Assembly: GCA_000226015.1 (NCBI GenBank)
Contig: JH153686.1
Location: forward strand, 163,254-227,253
Direction of reading: 5' to 3'
Length of the DNA: 64,000 bases
Origin: Mnemiopsis leidyi
Lineage: Eukaryota; Ctenophora; Tentaculata; Lobata; Bolinopsidae
Position 1 is the stretch's first letter. The number at the start of each line of letters is the position of its first letter. The position numbers and the translations under genes are program-made. Positions 48,793 through 59,700 of the stretch are shown here, piece after piece. The notes beneath the pieces are model-generated. The model searched no databases and was not told where the DNA came from. It worked only from the letters and a program-made list of their open reading frames with translations.

Positions 48793-50563
48793 AAACTGAT
48801 CATATAGATCACAATTTTGTATGATACAAATTTTATTCTCAGTATAATGAATGGTTAATGAAGGGGTGCTTGAAGTCGAGCGCGTTAAGCGATGTAAATT
48901 TGGTTAAATTGGAATAATGTTGGCAGGTTGCTAATATCACCTAAATTAAAGTACACGTATTTATTTTTCTGTGATCAGAACAGCAGCCAAAGAAAACAGC
49001 AAAATAAAGTACCATCAAATTTTTATTCAAATAAGATTCGTGATTAAATACAATAACTTAACAATATTTTGTGTCATCATACATATGGATTTCAGCTGGT
49101 AAAAGTTCTAGCTCAAATTGTTATATTTTGAAGTCAATGGTTTATGTTAGACTTTCGTTAATTTGTGCTTGATGAGGATTGGTATACAAATTCACTAATT
49201 CATTTCGAAATCTTTTCAAACTAAATATATTATCCTTTTCATCAATTATTGTCCTTCCATTTCCCAATTGACTAATTTTGAATGTAAAAAGTAGATTCAT
49301 TTTTATGAATTTGTGAATGCTAGTATATTTTGTAATCAGTTCTTTTACTTCTAACTTAAAACCTAAAAACGTGGCATGTTGAGACACAAATTGGCAATCG
49401 GTCACGTGAATACGCTCATTATTACGTACGGCGCATGGTTTTGATTATATTGCGAATTTTGCCGTCCACTACTCACCAACTTACGCGGGTGCGCGCGCGC
49501 CACGGCCCCACAAATCATCCTCTTTTTTACGAGTCTTATCCGATAGGATAGGATTTTGCTCGGAAAACGAAACGGGAGCTCTTAGATTTCGACTTTCGAG
49601 AGCCTATCGTCAACTCCTTAGATGCCCCTCGTATCACGCGAGTCCCGAGAATTTGACTACCTAGCGGACGCTTTGCTGATCGGATACGATCTATATGCCT
49701 ATGGTACTTGGTAGCATGTTGCAATGGCCTGGCGGTGAAGTAGCCGACCCTCGCAGCTCAAGATTATAATTTATACGGTTCAATGATTATTACCTGGTGA
49801 CTCATGTCGTCAAATGCTAACACACACTTTGCTTTAAAGAGTCAGACATTTCGTCTTCGATCACTGATTCTGATCGTGCGAAGATTATCTCTCACGATAG
49901 AGAACGGTATTTCTGGGAATGTGTCGCAAAAATTCAAACCTCATTGGTCAAATTTCTCTAAATGCATCGCTCCAAAAATAGTTTTTGGGGGTAAATTTAT
50001 GTCCATTGGACCATGACTTCGGACTTCCGAGAATTAAATCAGGGCCAATAAGTTTTGAGGAATAAGGTTAAAATCTTAGAAAATGTACGTGTCTCCCCAG
50101 TCCCCAAGGAATACCTTTTGATATAAGAATTGTGATTTTCTCAGGCTTCTAGCTTACGATTAATACGGGCGAGATACTTCGAGTTCACTTGTTTTTTCCT
50201 CACCTCAGCCGAAGACGATAAATACAACATCATTTGTCACTTCAAGATATTGATAGGAACCGAAAAGACTGAAATTGTACAAAAACCACTGAATTAAACT
50301 TCAAAACTAAAATTTTCACATTCATACCGGACGCACTGCCATTTCTAAAGGTAAAATAAAAATCTGATAACAAAGAATCTTTCGGCAATAGCTGTCAATA
50401 TTTTCAAAAAGTCAGACGGTAAAAACAATCAAGTATTAAAATGCAGTCAACGTGAAATGGACAAATTTATCACTCGTGCATTAAGAAACCTGTATTGTTA
50501 GACATACAATCTAAATTAAAAACTAAGAAGTTGGAGCAACAGGTGTTATCCATTCAAGCAAAC
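48793..50563. other. Convergent BPNT2/NGLY1 intergenic region
   Basis: Contains the 3' ends of BPNT2 (plus) and NGLY1 (minus). A GC-rich patch at 49480-49510 and a TGGCCTGGCGG stretch at 49727-49737 suggest repeat or SINE debris. No gene is recognised. Confidence 0.4.
49003..49008 (+). terminator. Polyadenylation signal for BPNT2
   Basis: AATAAA 210 bp after the BPNT2 stop codon. Confidence 0.55.
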
Positions 50564-53500
50564 TTAAAAAGACAGCTGAATCTCAAAAGGAGTCTCATCC
50601 CCTCCAAGATCTGTCCTAAAGAGCTGCGTGTGTTGCCAAGCATTGTTCTGACTACCGGGGCTGCTCATTTTAGCGGAGATAGAAAAAGCGGTGGCTCCCC
50701 TCAACTTGGACAAGTCGATATCAGCAAACTGAGTCTGGAATGAGGATGTCTCCTCGTCAAGGTCACACGTCCATGCCACTTTCCCTTGCTTGAATGTGGA
50801 GTGTAGCATTGTTATCTTCGCGGACTTTATCGGTTTGTTGCACTCGACCCGCCAAGCTGAAATTTTGTTTATAAGCACTGTAAATTTAGATTTCTTATAA
50901 GAGGCCCGCTAAATAGAAATCATGTCCGTAGGGTACTGCAATTCTGCATACTTAAAGAGTTGTAACCCTGAGTATACAAAATAAAAAGGCGGCTTATCGG
51001 GGTCACAATAGCAAGGTCCACATATTAAAACTTAAATTGATTAAACTCACTGATAGAAGATTTTTCATGGCTGTTCCTAGCCAGGTACACCTTGTTCCAG
51101 TCATATTCCACTTTCCGGAACATATTCTCGTTCTTGTACGCCAACGATCTAAACGATGACATAACCTGCGACAATTCAAGTGCAATGGTGTGATGAAACG
51201 CTGATAACGCAAATTGCAAGAAAAATAAGAAGAAAAACTCCAGTGAGATTGACAAAATATTCAGCATGGCCCAACAAGCCCAAATGATCGGTGCTAAATG
51301 TTAGTCTTAATTTAAGACTCTATAACTAAGATCTAACACGACCTACCTGTTCAGCACCACCGTCTCTAGAAATATAATACTTGTCGGCAGCAGGAGAGTA
51401 CCGCACGGCGAAGGAACGTTCTACTTCCCCGGTCCTTATCACACGATCTCCTTCTGGGTCATGAGACGTTGTCCCTCCCTCTCCTCTGCTCTGTCTCCAC
51501 GCTAGAGACCCACTCTCTCGTCCTCCATACTCCTCACTCGCTCCTGGAGGGAAGAGAACTCCCAATTTAGCATAATGTGTCTTATTTTAAATGTTAACAT
51601 CAATTTAGCATAATATGTCATAATCCCGTATCCGCCAGTCCTAGAAGTGCGCTAAGGGCATTTGCTTATGCAAACTTCTTCGGTCGACTCAGCCGAATGA
51701 TCGGGAAACCGTGATTGAGGGTTAAATGAGTAGCGATAAAAGTATGGTACACACTACCTTAACCGTCACTGGCGAGTATGTATAATTGTACATTCGGCCT
51801 CCTGTAATTGGATTGGCGGACATTTGTCCGAATGCCTGTTAACAAGCATATTCGGACAAATGTCCGTTCGGACAAATATCCGTTTTCCGGAAATTTGTCC
51901 GAATCAATTCACATGCTACTTGCAAGGACATTAGAGCGGGAACTGACAGGGCAAGAAGAAGAACGAGACTACTTTCTGGAAGTGTGCGGACTTTCGCAAG
52001 GGTTGCAGAGCCCCGATTACTAAATTGGACGACCAGCTGACTTCTCCTGCCCCTGACCACTCCCACGACTCTGTCTTCCAAGTCAAGCAGTCTCTCAAGA
52101 GGAAGGCGGGACAGGCTTATTTACCCACCAAATTCCCCTGCTCTAAAGCTGTGTCTGGACTCGGCTTTGAAGTTCGGGCGAAGCTTGGCTGTACACTCGA
52201 CTCTTTTGGAAGGATGGCTAGACGGAGCAAGCAACGAAGCAATAGACACCCTTCCAACCCCCGGAACCTTGAAGACCTCAACATCCCTGGAGACTACATG
52301 TTTATTTCATTATCACCCCCCCGGCGGGAGCATGGTACCAGCGCCCTCATTCTCGCTTACTTCGAGAGGTACGTCACTTTAACGCTCTGCCACTGGAGTC
52401 GTTTTTCAGTGGGGTCGGTGAATTCTTACAGGGGGTGATAGCAGACAATCAGAGGATTCTAAAACACTAAAAGTTTAGTNNNNNNNNNNNATTCTAAATG
52501 TTTACATCAATTTAGCATAATGTGCCCTATTTTGAATAGTTTACATCAATTTAGCATAATGTGTCCTATTTTAAATGTTTACATCAATTTAGCGTGATGT
52601 GCCCTATTTTAAATGTTAACATCGTTTAGGATACGCCTTAAACCATCGTTATTTTAATAGTTGAAATTCGAGAGGATCACGATGATGAATAGACAGCATC
52701 CAGTGAAGACAAGTGAAAAAGAACAACGTCAATGCAATCAAGTTTGGAGGCTAGTTGGAGGACCAGAAGTTGTTTGTTATGTAGTTATCTAATTGACAAT
52801 AGAAGTACTGTACGGTTGTAGGTGTCAAACTGCAACAGGTATGTAATATATATGTAATATATATGTAACAGGCTATCACTGCTACTGATATTAGCATGTC
52901 CATGGACATTGTCCATGGATGTGTTGACGAGATAATATCCGTCTACCGTTCAGCTTTGAGCTGCGAGAGTCGGGTATCACCGCGACAAGACGAGTTACTT
53001 AACCAGATGGTTTCAGAGTATAATCATGCACGTAAGTTCTGGTATATTGTCAAAGAAAAACATTTTTCCCTAAATTTTTATCAAAATGAGAAAGAATACT
53101 TGATTGCTCCTAACGCAACAGAAATGTCACTAAGACTACTACATACCGACTCCAGGTTTAAGGAGTATTGCCGTCATCTCCTTAGCGAGTCTCTTTGTCA
53201 GCAGCTGTTTCTTCTCGGCGCTGTGTCGGAAGCTGAACTTGTTGCAGTTCGCGATCTTATTCTGGACCGCTGCCTCGTTTATCCGGCGGGGCTTGATCTC
53301 ATTAGGATCCAGTGTGTATCTGGGAGGTTAAGTTATTTGAGGAGGTTAAGTTATTTGAGGAGCTCCAAGCCAGTAGTTAAAAGAGGATATAAGGTATTGT
53401 GACATGACTGAACGTTATTAGAATGAAGTAATGAATAGTTCCTAGTACCATGCCAGAGTAAGAGCAACATATGACTGATTTTAACGGTAGAGTTAACCTG

Positions 53501-56228
53501 TAAGTCACATCCACGACCTCATCTTTAGAGAAAGCTATAACGTAACTAAGCTTCTTTTTCCACCCTTGCTCGTAGATCTGGAAGATTGTTAAAGAATCAA
53601 CTTTCACAACAGGGCTGACCTTAATAGTGCTCGCAATATAGCAAACGTTTTATCGGTGATGGTACCATGCTGTTAAAGTCAAACTCAGCAACATCGAGAT
53701 TAGCCTATCTTCAATTTTACCGGAGCAAACCTTGGGACACATCATTCATGGCCCGAAAGTTTATTTGATGTTTTTAATCATTGGAAAGTTAACTTTATAG
53801 CCCATTTGTTATGTAATGAAGTATACTTTTTCTGTAAGCAAGAAGCATTTAAACGCTCAGATATTGGTTTAATACACGATTTTCTCTGGGACCAGTTATC
53901 ATGTACGCCTTAGGTACACTATCTGATGAAGAAAGAAGAAAAAAAAATCGTTATTTAAGATTGAGTACAGCCTTTCGGCAGAGTTTCCTGCAGTAATGTT
54001 TTTTTAATAAAAAGAAATAATTATTCAGATCACATTGATGACCTGAGACTCGAGAGTGCTTTATCTGGCGATTTCCTGTGCCCGAGATTATTGCTCCTTT
54101 ATCTTTTTTTCAGAGAAAGGCACGACAGTTAAGGATCGCGTGATTTATTCTCGAATGTTGGAGAAATTGTGTGATGTCGCTCAGACATAACATAAACATA
54201 GCCGTAAGGTTTACATAACGTTGAGTGCTGTATTGCAATATTGTAATTGATCAATCTATAAATACTGGTAAACTCAGCTACGTTGTTTTTACATTGTAAT
54301 ATCTACAAATAGAAACTGCGACTTACAAGAGGTCTATCCCACGCATTTTCGCAGGGGTCCACATGCACCCAGCGGTCGAGATGAGGAGAGAAGATCTCTG
54401 TCCAGACATGGTCAGTAGTATCGTACACATACCTAGATACAAACGCTATCTTGAGTTTACCTTGAAGAGGTCCAAATAATATTGAGATTAGGTACTAGCA
54501 AAGATACATCGGATAGTAAAATGAAACCGTATCACTCTGAATTTACCTGGCGTCATAACCGAGAGCTCTGCAGATGCCAGTGAAACAGTTAGCCCACTCG
54601 CCACACCTGCCTTCACGAGTCTCCAACAGTTTACTTGGACTGTTGTACCGTGGAAACCTTTGTGAAGCTCCTGAATGCAAACATTTGATGTCATTTTAGC
54701 TGGGAATATGGTTACACCCGTCTAAATAAGCGCGTGATCAACTCTTCTATAGAGGTGGGGACTCGCAAGTCCTATCCATGGAGTCCCCACTTCTAGAGAA
54801 GAGTTTATCACTAGCTTTGTCCGCTTTTTACACAACTTATCAAGTCCTACAGGTTTAAGATACAGCATTGTCCAATTTTATTGAGTGAAACTCTTTTACT
54901 GACCACATATAGTACATATATGGTTTTCAACCCTAGTTGCCCCTGCAGATAGATCTTCAGGTGTGGGCTGTAAAGGTGGTCCACTTTGCGAAGGAGAGCC
55001 ACACACTGCACACGGTTTACAATCCACCCACTTGAAAAACTCTTCCTTGAACCACCTTGTGACCTGAAATTGTAATGTTCTATCTACATTTAGCAGATGC
55101 TTTAATGTTAAGAAATAATTCGAAAAAAAGAAAAAAAACAACCAGATGTGATCTTGGGGGGATAATAATACGGGCAAGAACCTCAATTTTACTGCTTTCC
55201 ACACAAACAATGGCATCGAATTTCTAAAATAAACAGGTAAAGGACTCTGGACGACTAAGTTTTTGAATAAATATGTAGACACTCACCTCTTTTATAAAAT
55301 TCTCATGAAATGTAAGTCCCTTGGATTGACCAGACTTTAAAGTAGCTTCTTTCAGACTTTTGAGTGGCAATATTTGGTAGACTTTTTTCTGGAATTCCGC
55401 TTTTTCATACTTCAGGACATGTATACGGTTGGCATCTATGGCATTCATCAGCCCCTCCATCACTCCTGAAAAATAGATCTATCCGATGTCAAATCAATGA
55501 AAGCTTGTTGCAAAGCTTATCTCACGAATTTTCAAATTCAAGGCGAAATACCTAACCTCAATGCTAATTTCGAAAGTAGGGTAGTAAATAAAATATTTAA
55601 ACTTATTACGATTATATTTGTAACAATTTTCTATGAAACATCTCCCACGTGGTGTAGGGGCTAGCATCTGTGGCTTTCACCCACAAGACCCGGGTTCGAT
55701 TCCCGGCGTGGGAAGGAGTTTTGTTAGACGGATTTCGATACTCATATTGTTTTACTACTCAAGGGATAGTGGCACATATCAAATAAATCAATGCGATTTA
55801 CTTTCAATACAGCTAAAATGTTATTCAGAAGTTCTGGGATCAGAAGTCATCCAGGACCCAGGTTTTACAATTCATTTGATGCGATTAAGCTTTATAACAA
55901 GCAGAAGCATCCTATGACAACGGAAATTTCAGCGTATCGGTTTTCAAGTGAAACGCGCCCGATTGCGCGCCAAACTTGCGCAATTAAGATCGATAATTAA
56001 ATTTTAGCGCGTTTCACTTACAACAAATTTGCCAAATCACGCTGGAAGATTTTGCATAACCACAGACTCAACTAAACAATCAAGATGAAACTAGATCCAA
56101 CAACCATGCTAAGCTAATGTTATGTAGATACGAAATAAAACAGTTCATTAGTTCTCTCTTACCTTTTTGTCGCCGCACCACCCTGTAGCTTGTCTTCTGT
56201 ACTTATCTACATCAAATCTACCTGACAT
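50564..56228 (-). CDS. NGLY1: Cytosolic peptide:N-glycanase
   Basis: Removes N-glycans from misfolded glycoproteins retrotranslocated from the ER, before proteasomal degradation. Exons on the minus strand: probable first exon 56228-56163, possible micro-exon 55556-55526, then 55465-55287, 55063-54904, 54670-54547, 54432-54327, 53577-53498, 53319-53147, 51543-51347, 51165-51051 and 50856-50564. From 55465 to the stop all phases agree. The transglutaminase-like core shows the catalytic triad Cys in [11 protein letters not shown], His in TTDHVWTE and Asp in VHVDPCE, plus zinc-binding CKPCAVC and [25 protein letters not shown] follows, and the C-terminal PAW sugar-binding domain is present ([21 protein letters not shown]). 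No N-terminal PUB domain is visible. The start is the weakest part: exon 1 ends in phase 0 but 55465 needs phase 1, which a 31-nt exon at 55556-55526 would repair. Confidence 0.92.
51640..51735 (+). mobile_element. Second copy of the SINE body
   Basis: Matches 22338-22430 (CTAAGGGCATTTGC, CGACTCAGCC, GATTGAGG) with scattered differences. The tRNA-like head is not preserved here. Confidence 0.5.
52062..52371 (+). CDS. Unidentified open stretch within the NGLY1 intron
   Basis: A frame of about 100 codons ends at a GTACGT donor-like site (52374). It is Ser/Thr-rich at first and then contains [20 protein letters not shown]. It matches no family I know. A second frame is also open across 52025-52438, which argues against real coding, and base composition is GC-richer than the surroundings. 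It could be an exon of an unknown gene or repeat-derived. Confidence 0.15.
52480..52489. other. Assembly gap (10 N)
   Basis: Run of ten Ns inside the satellite-bearing NGLY1 intron. The true length of the missing sequence is unknown. Confidence 0.98.
55643..55714 (+). tRNA. tRNA-Glu (TTC anticodon)
   Basis: 72 nt folding as a cloverleaf. Acceptor stem TCCCACG pairs perfectly with CGTGGGA, followed by discriminator A. The A box is TGGTGTAGGGG, the anticodon loop CTTTCAC (anticodon TTC) and the B box GGTTCGATTCC. The sequence is close to the usual animal tRNA-Glu. There is no intron and no encoded CCA. The gene sits antisense within an NGLY1 intron, and its internal promoters should make it independent of NGLY1 transcription. 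Confidence 0.95.
55946..56019. repeat. Short palindromic element
   Basis: AAGTGAAACGCGC at 55946-55958 is exactly mirrored by GCGCGTTTCACTT at 56007-56019, 48 bp apart. It could be a very short MITE or a folded-back repeat. It lies in the first NGLY1 intron, downstream of the tRNA gene. Confidence 0.65.
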
Positions 56229-56712
56229 TTTATATCGTCAAATTCTATATATTCTTTCGATAACAGATAAATAAACAAATCAGTTTAATTGAGCACGCAT
56301 TATCTTAAGACTGGAAGATAGCGTTCCAATATCCAAGCGGATCCTTTTCAATTTTCAATAGTGAAATCAATGAAACAGTAGATAATCATTTCTGTGAAAG
56401 GATAACACAATATCAATTATTTGCATCTAGCAACTTTATTATATCCTCTTACTATCTTAACAGCACAAGCACTAATGATCTTAATGAGCAACAAATAAAA
56501 CCAACTATATAAGATATATAGTATGAGATAGGTATTATTATGCATCCCAGTTTTACAAACAGATCTCTTGACAGTTAGGTGGTAGGAATATCTGTCTCAG
56601 AATTATCTACGATATAAAGAAAGCAACATCGAAATAACGTAGGCGCCGAGAGATGCTATTTACAATTTCGAAATGACGCATTGATATCTGTTGAAAAATA
56701 GACGTAGTTAGT

Positions 56713-59700
56713 TCAGCATGCCGGGTCCTGTTGTTTCAAAGCCTCGGGAAGTTCAGGGGGAACCGAGTAAGGTTCAACCGCCTCTTCTTCAAACTCGCCG
56801 TCTGAGAAGGTATAGTGTTAGAAAACAGAGACTCGCCGTCTGAGAAGGTATAGTGTTAGAAAACAGAGACTACGATACACAAATTGGTATGTGAGATAAG
56901 CTGACTTAGCAGCAGAAAGAACTAGAACAAAACTCGAAATAGCTTAGATGAGGAGAAATGAACCTGCTTATCACTGTCAGCCTTGTTTAAACATTTTGAT
57001 AGTCAAATAAATTTTGGGAAAATATTCTGCATCACGTGACAGCGATTGACCAATGAGAAGCTAGGTACGGCTAATCGATTTCGAGGAACGCTCTCACGTG
57101 ACTCTTCCCAAAAATATCTTTTTCTATAAACAACCAAAAATATTCATTCTATAAACAACTACAAATATTTTGAAGTTTCAAGGTAGCAAATATTTTAAAT
57201 AGTACTTAAACCCCGAGCAAGAACGTTCGTAATTCAAATAGATAAAAAGCTTCTTCAGGAAAACGTTTTGCTTATGCCTTAAGAAATAGCTAACGTTCTA
57301 AAAATGACCTCAATCTGAGTCCGAGAGCAAAAGGAAGTAGATTTACATATCGTCGTTAAACAGCTAAGATAATTCGACATACTCCGAGGTCTAAATCTCA
57401 AGAATTCCACACTTATTCCATTTCCGAAATTGGTGAGTGTAAGCTACTGGAATCTTTCACGCGAGTTGTGAATTTGTCACCAAGTATAATACACATTGTA
57501 TAAAGTAAGTGTTTACTGTCGTTTTTTGGTGTATCATGCTGCAAATCGCAGATATACTGGCCGAATTAAGAGTTTCCTGGTTTTGCAAAGATCAGTCTCG
57601 TTTCTTAACAAAAAACTGATTAGTTTTGTTTTTATCAGATACAAGTATTATAGATTTAGATTGATTTAATAAGTTAAAATTCCCATTTTGTTATGGAATT
57701 CCGTGTATTTTTTATGAACACGAAAATGATATTCTTGCAAAGCCTTCCTTTAAAGATAGCGGAGGGATCATCGAGCATCAATATGGTTGATATAAAAGCT
57801 ATGTAATAGAAATCACCTGACTATACAATCTACCTCAAAGTAACTAGATCTAAGCACTAACCTGAATCTTTCCTGATTGATAAAGTCAGCTGCACGGGAT
57901 TCATTGCTTGTGCATTTTTTGCTGTTATTCCAGAATCAGACAGAGTCTTGGCATCTTCAAGAATGAGACCATCAAGCAGCAGCCGCTGATCATCAACTCC
58001 ACACTTTAGCAGACCTGAAAGTCCAGACAGTAATGAACCATTACTCGTGTAACAAGATTCCATGGTATAAAGTTTTATGAAGAATACCTATGTTAACACT
58101 GATGTTAGATACCTTGTCACGTCAAAATTGCCAGATACTTCATTACCGGAATCCATACCCCAACTCCAGTCGAAAGCCTGGGACCACTTAATTAACCTAA
58201 AGTCCAAAAGCACACCATAAGATAAACAACAATAAGAACTGGACAGTTGTCACTGCTGGTGGTTTAACTGACATTCTTTCCTGACTGACCGAAATACATT
58301 TTCCTCTTTCTTCTGCATTGGTTAGAAAGATTAGTCGATTTTGCTATATTCAATATTATATATTTACCTATAGTTTACTGAGATTCTAGTGGTAACTAAG
58401 CAAGTTAGAAAATGCCAAAATCATAGCGTTTTTCTGTTTTGGGCCAAAGTTTTACGATGATTTATCATTTATTACTTTACTTGCATAATTGTGCTGTGTA
58501 TACCATGTAATATAATCTTTCTACCAACACATTCCACGATTCAACTGCCAGAAAATAATCAGTTATCGAATTTATGACCTTTAGTATTCGAAATATTGTC
58601 GAGCACAGAGGTTTTGAGTATAATTGAATTTACAGAAATACTTGGTGTGCCTCATAAATAATGCCATTTAAGCGGTGAAAATAAAGTTTAGATGGAAAAC
58701 CGGGGCAGGTACACTTTCACTGTGTCGTTCGCGGAGGCAATGAAACGAGCTAAAATTATTGTAGAAATGTTTTCTTCATCCTCAGCTACTTAGACATTGT
58801 CACTCAAATTATTTGTATAATAGTAGTGTTGAAAGTATTAAAACTAGATGGAAAACCATAATGAGATAGATGATTAAACAAAATAGTCCGTCTGCTGTAC
58901 AAGTAAAAAGTGGCTATGCCCTGATAGCTTGTACAGTCATATTGTCAATCGATTTTCTTATAGGAGCCGGAGTTATCGCTGAACGTCCATTTTAATCGAT
59001 TCTGCTCAAATAATGAACTGCCTGCAATACTGCAGACAAACGATCAACAAAAATTGGTCAAACACATTTAAATATGGGCTTTAGAGGGTCAAGACGCCCT
59101 TTTTCTCGGTATAATCTTGTTTTCCGAGATCCTGCTGTCATCCACTCTAATCATAAAAACAGCATCACTAAATCAGTAGTCTATATCGCATAACATGCAC
59201 TTCTATCAACATAAAGCAGTGATGAGTCATGAGCTGCAACTCTAGTTGACAGTCCCTTGCATCTGGTCCGACTCCGAGTAGCGTCAAAACACCTGGGAGT
59301 TGTAACTCATAATACCGTTTTTTTGCCTGCCAGTACTACATTACTGGGAGGTCAGTTGCTGTGGCAGCGAAAGGATGCATTTTTCTATCGAGGGAATCAA
59401 CTGTCTGACGTCACCAGGACGTCAACCCCCCAACCTTCCGAGGCAATCGGCCGATCCCGGACACAAAGTCTGGGATCAAACTGAAACACCAATCCTGCCG
59501 AAGGAATCGATTCTATGAAACACTCCACCGGGGGAATCAGTAATTTAAAACACTCATATACAGAAAAAATCGATTAGTAATTACTGAATATATCTACCAT
59601 ACCCTGTTACACGTCAATAATGTACTTTGGAAAACGGGCAGCCACCTTCGTCAAAGAAAATTTCTTTCAAGTCAACTTAACGATATGCAAACTTACACCC

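Larger units (their letters stand above)
51560..52645. repeat. AT-rich tandem satellite interrupted by other sequence and an assembly gap
   Basis: About 40-bp units (CATCAATTTAGCATAATGTG, CCCTATTTTAAATGTT) occur at 51560-51625 and again at 52490-52625. Between them lie a SINE body (51640-51735), a GC-richer block (51880-52440) and ten Ns (52480-52489). All of this lies within one NGLY1 intron (51544-53146). Confidence 0.7.

Noticed and set aside
52896-53402. 168-codon plus-strand open frame in the NGLY1 region
   Set aside because: Its opposite strand holds a real NGLY1 exon (53319-53147) whose splice phases match both neighbours. The plus frame is a shadow and also contains an 18-bp tandem.
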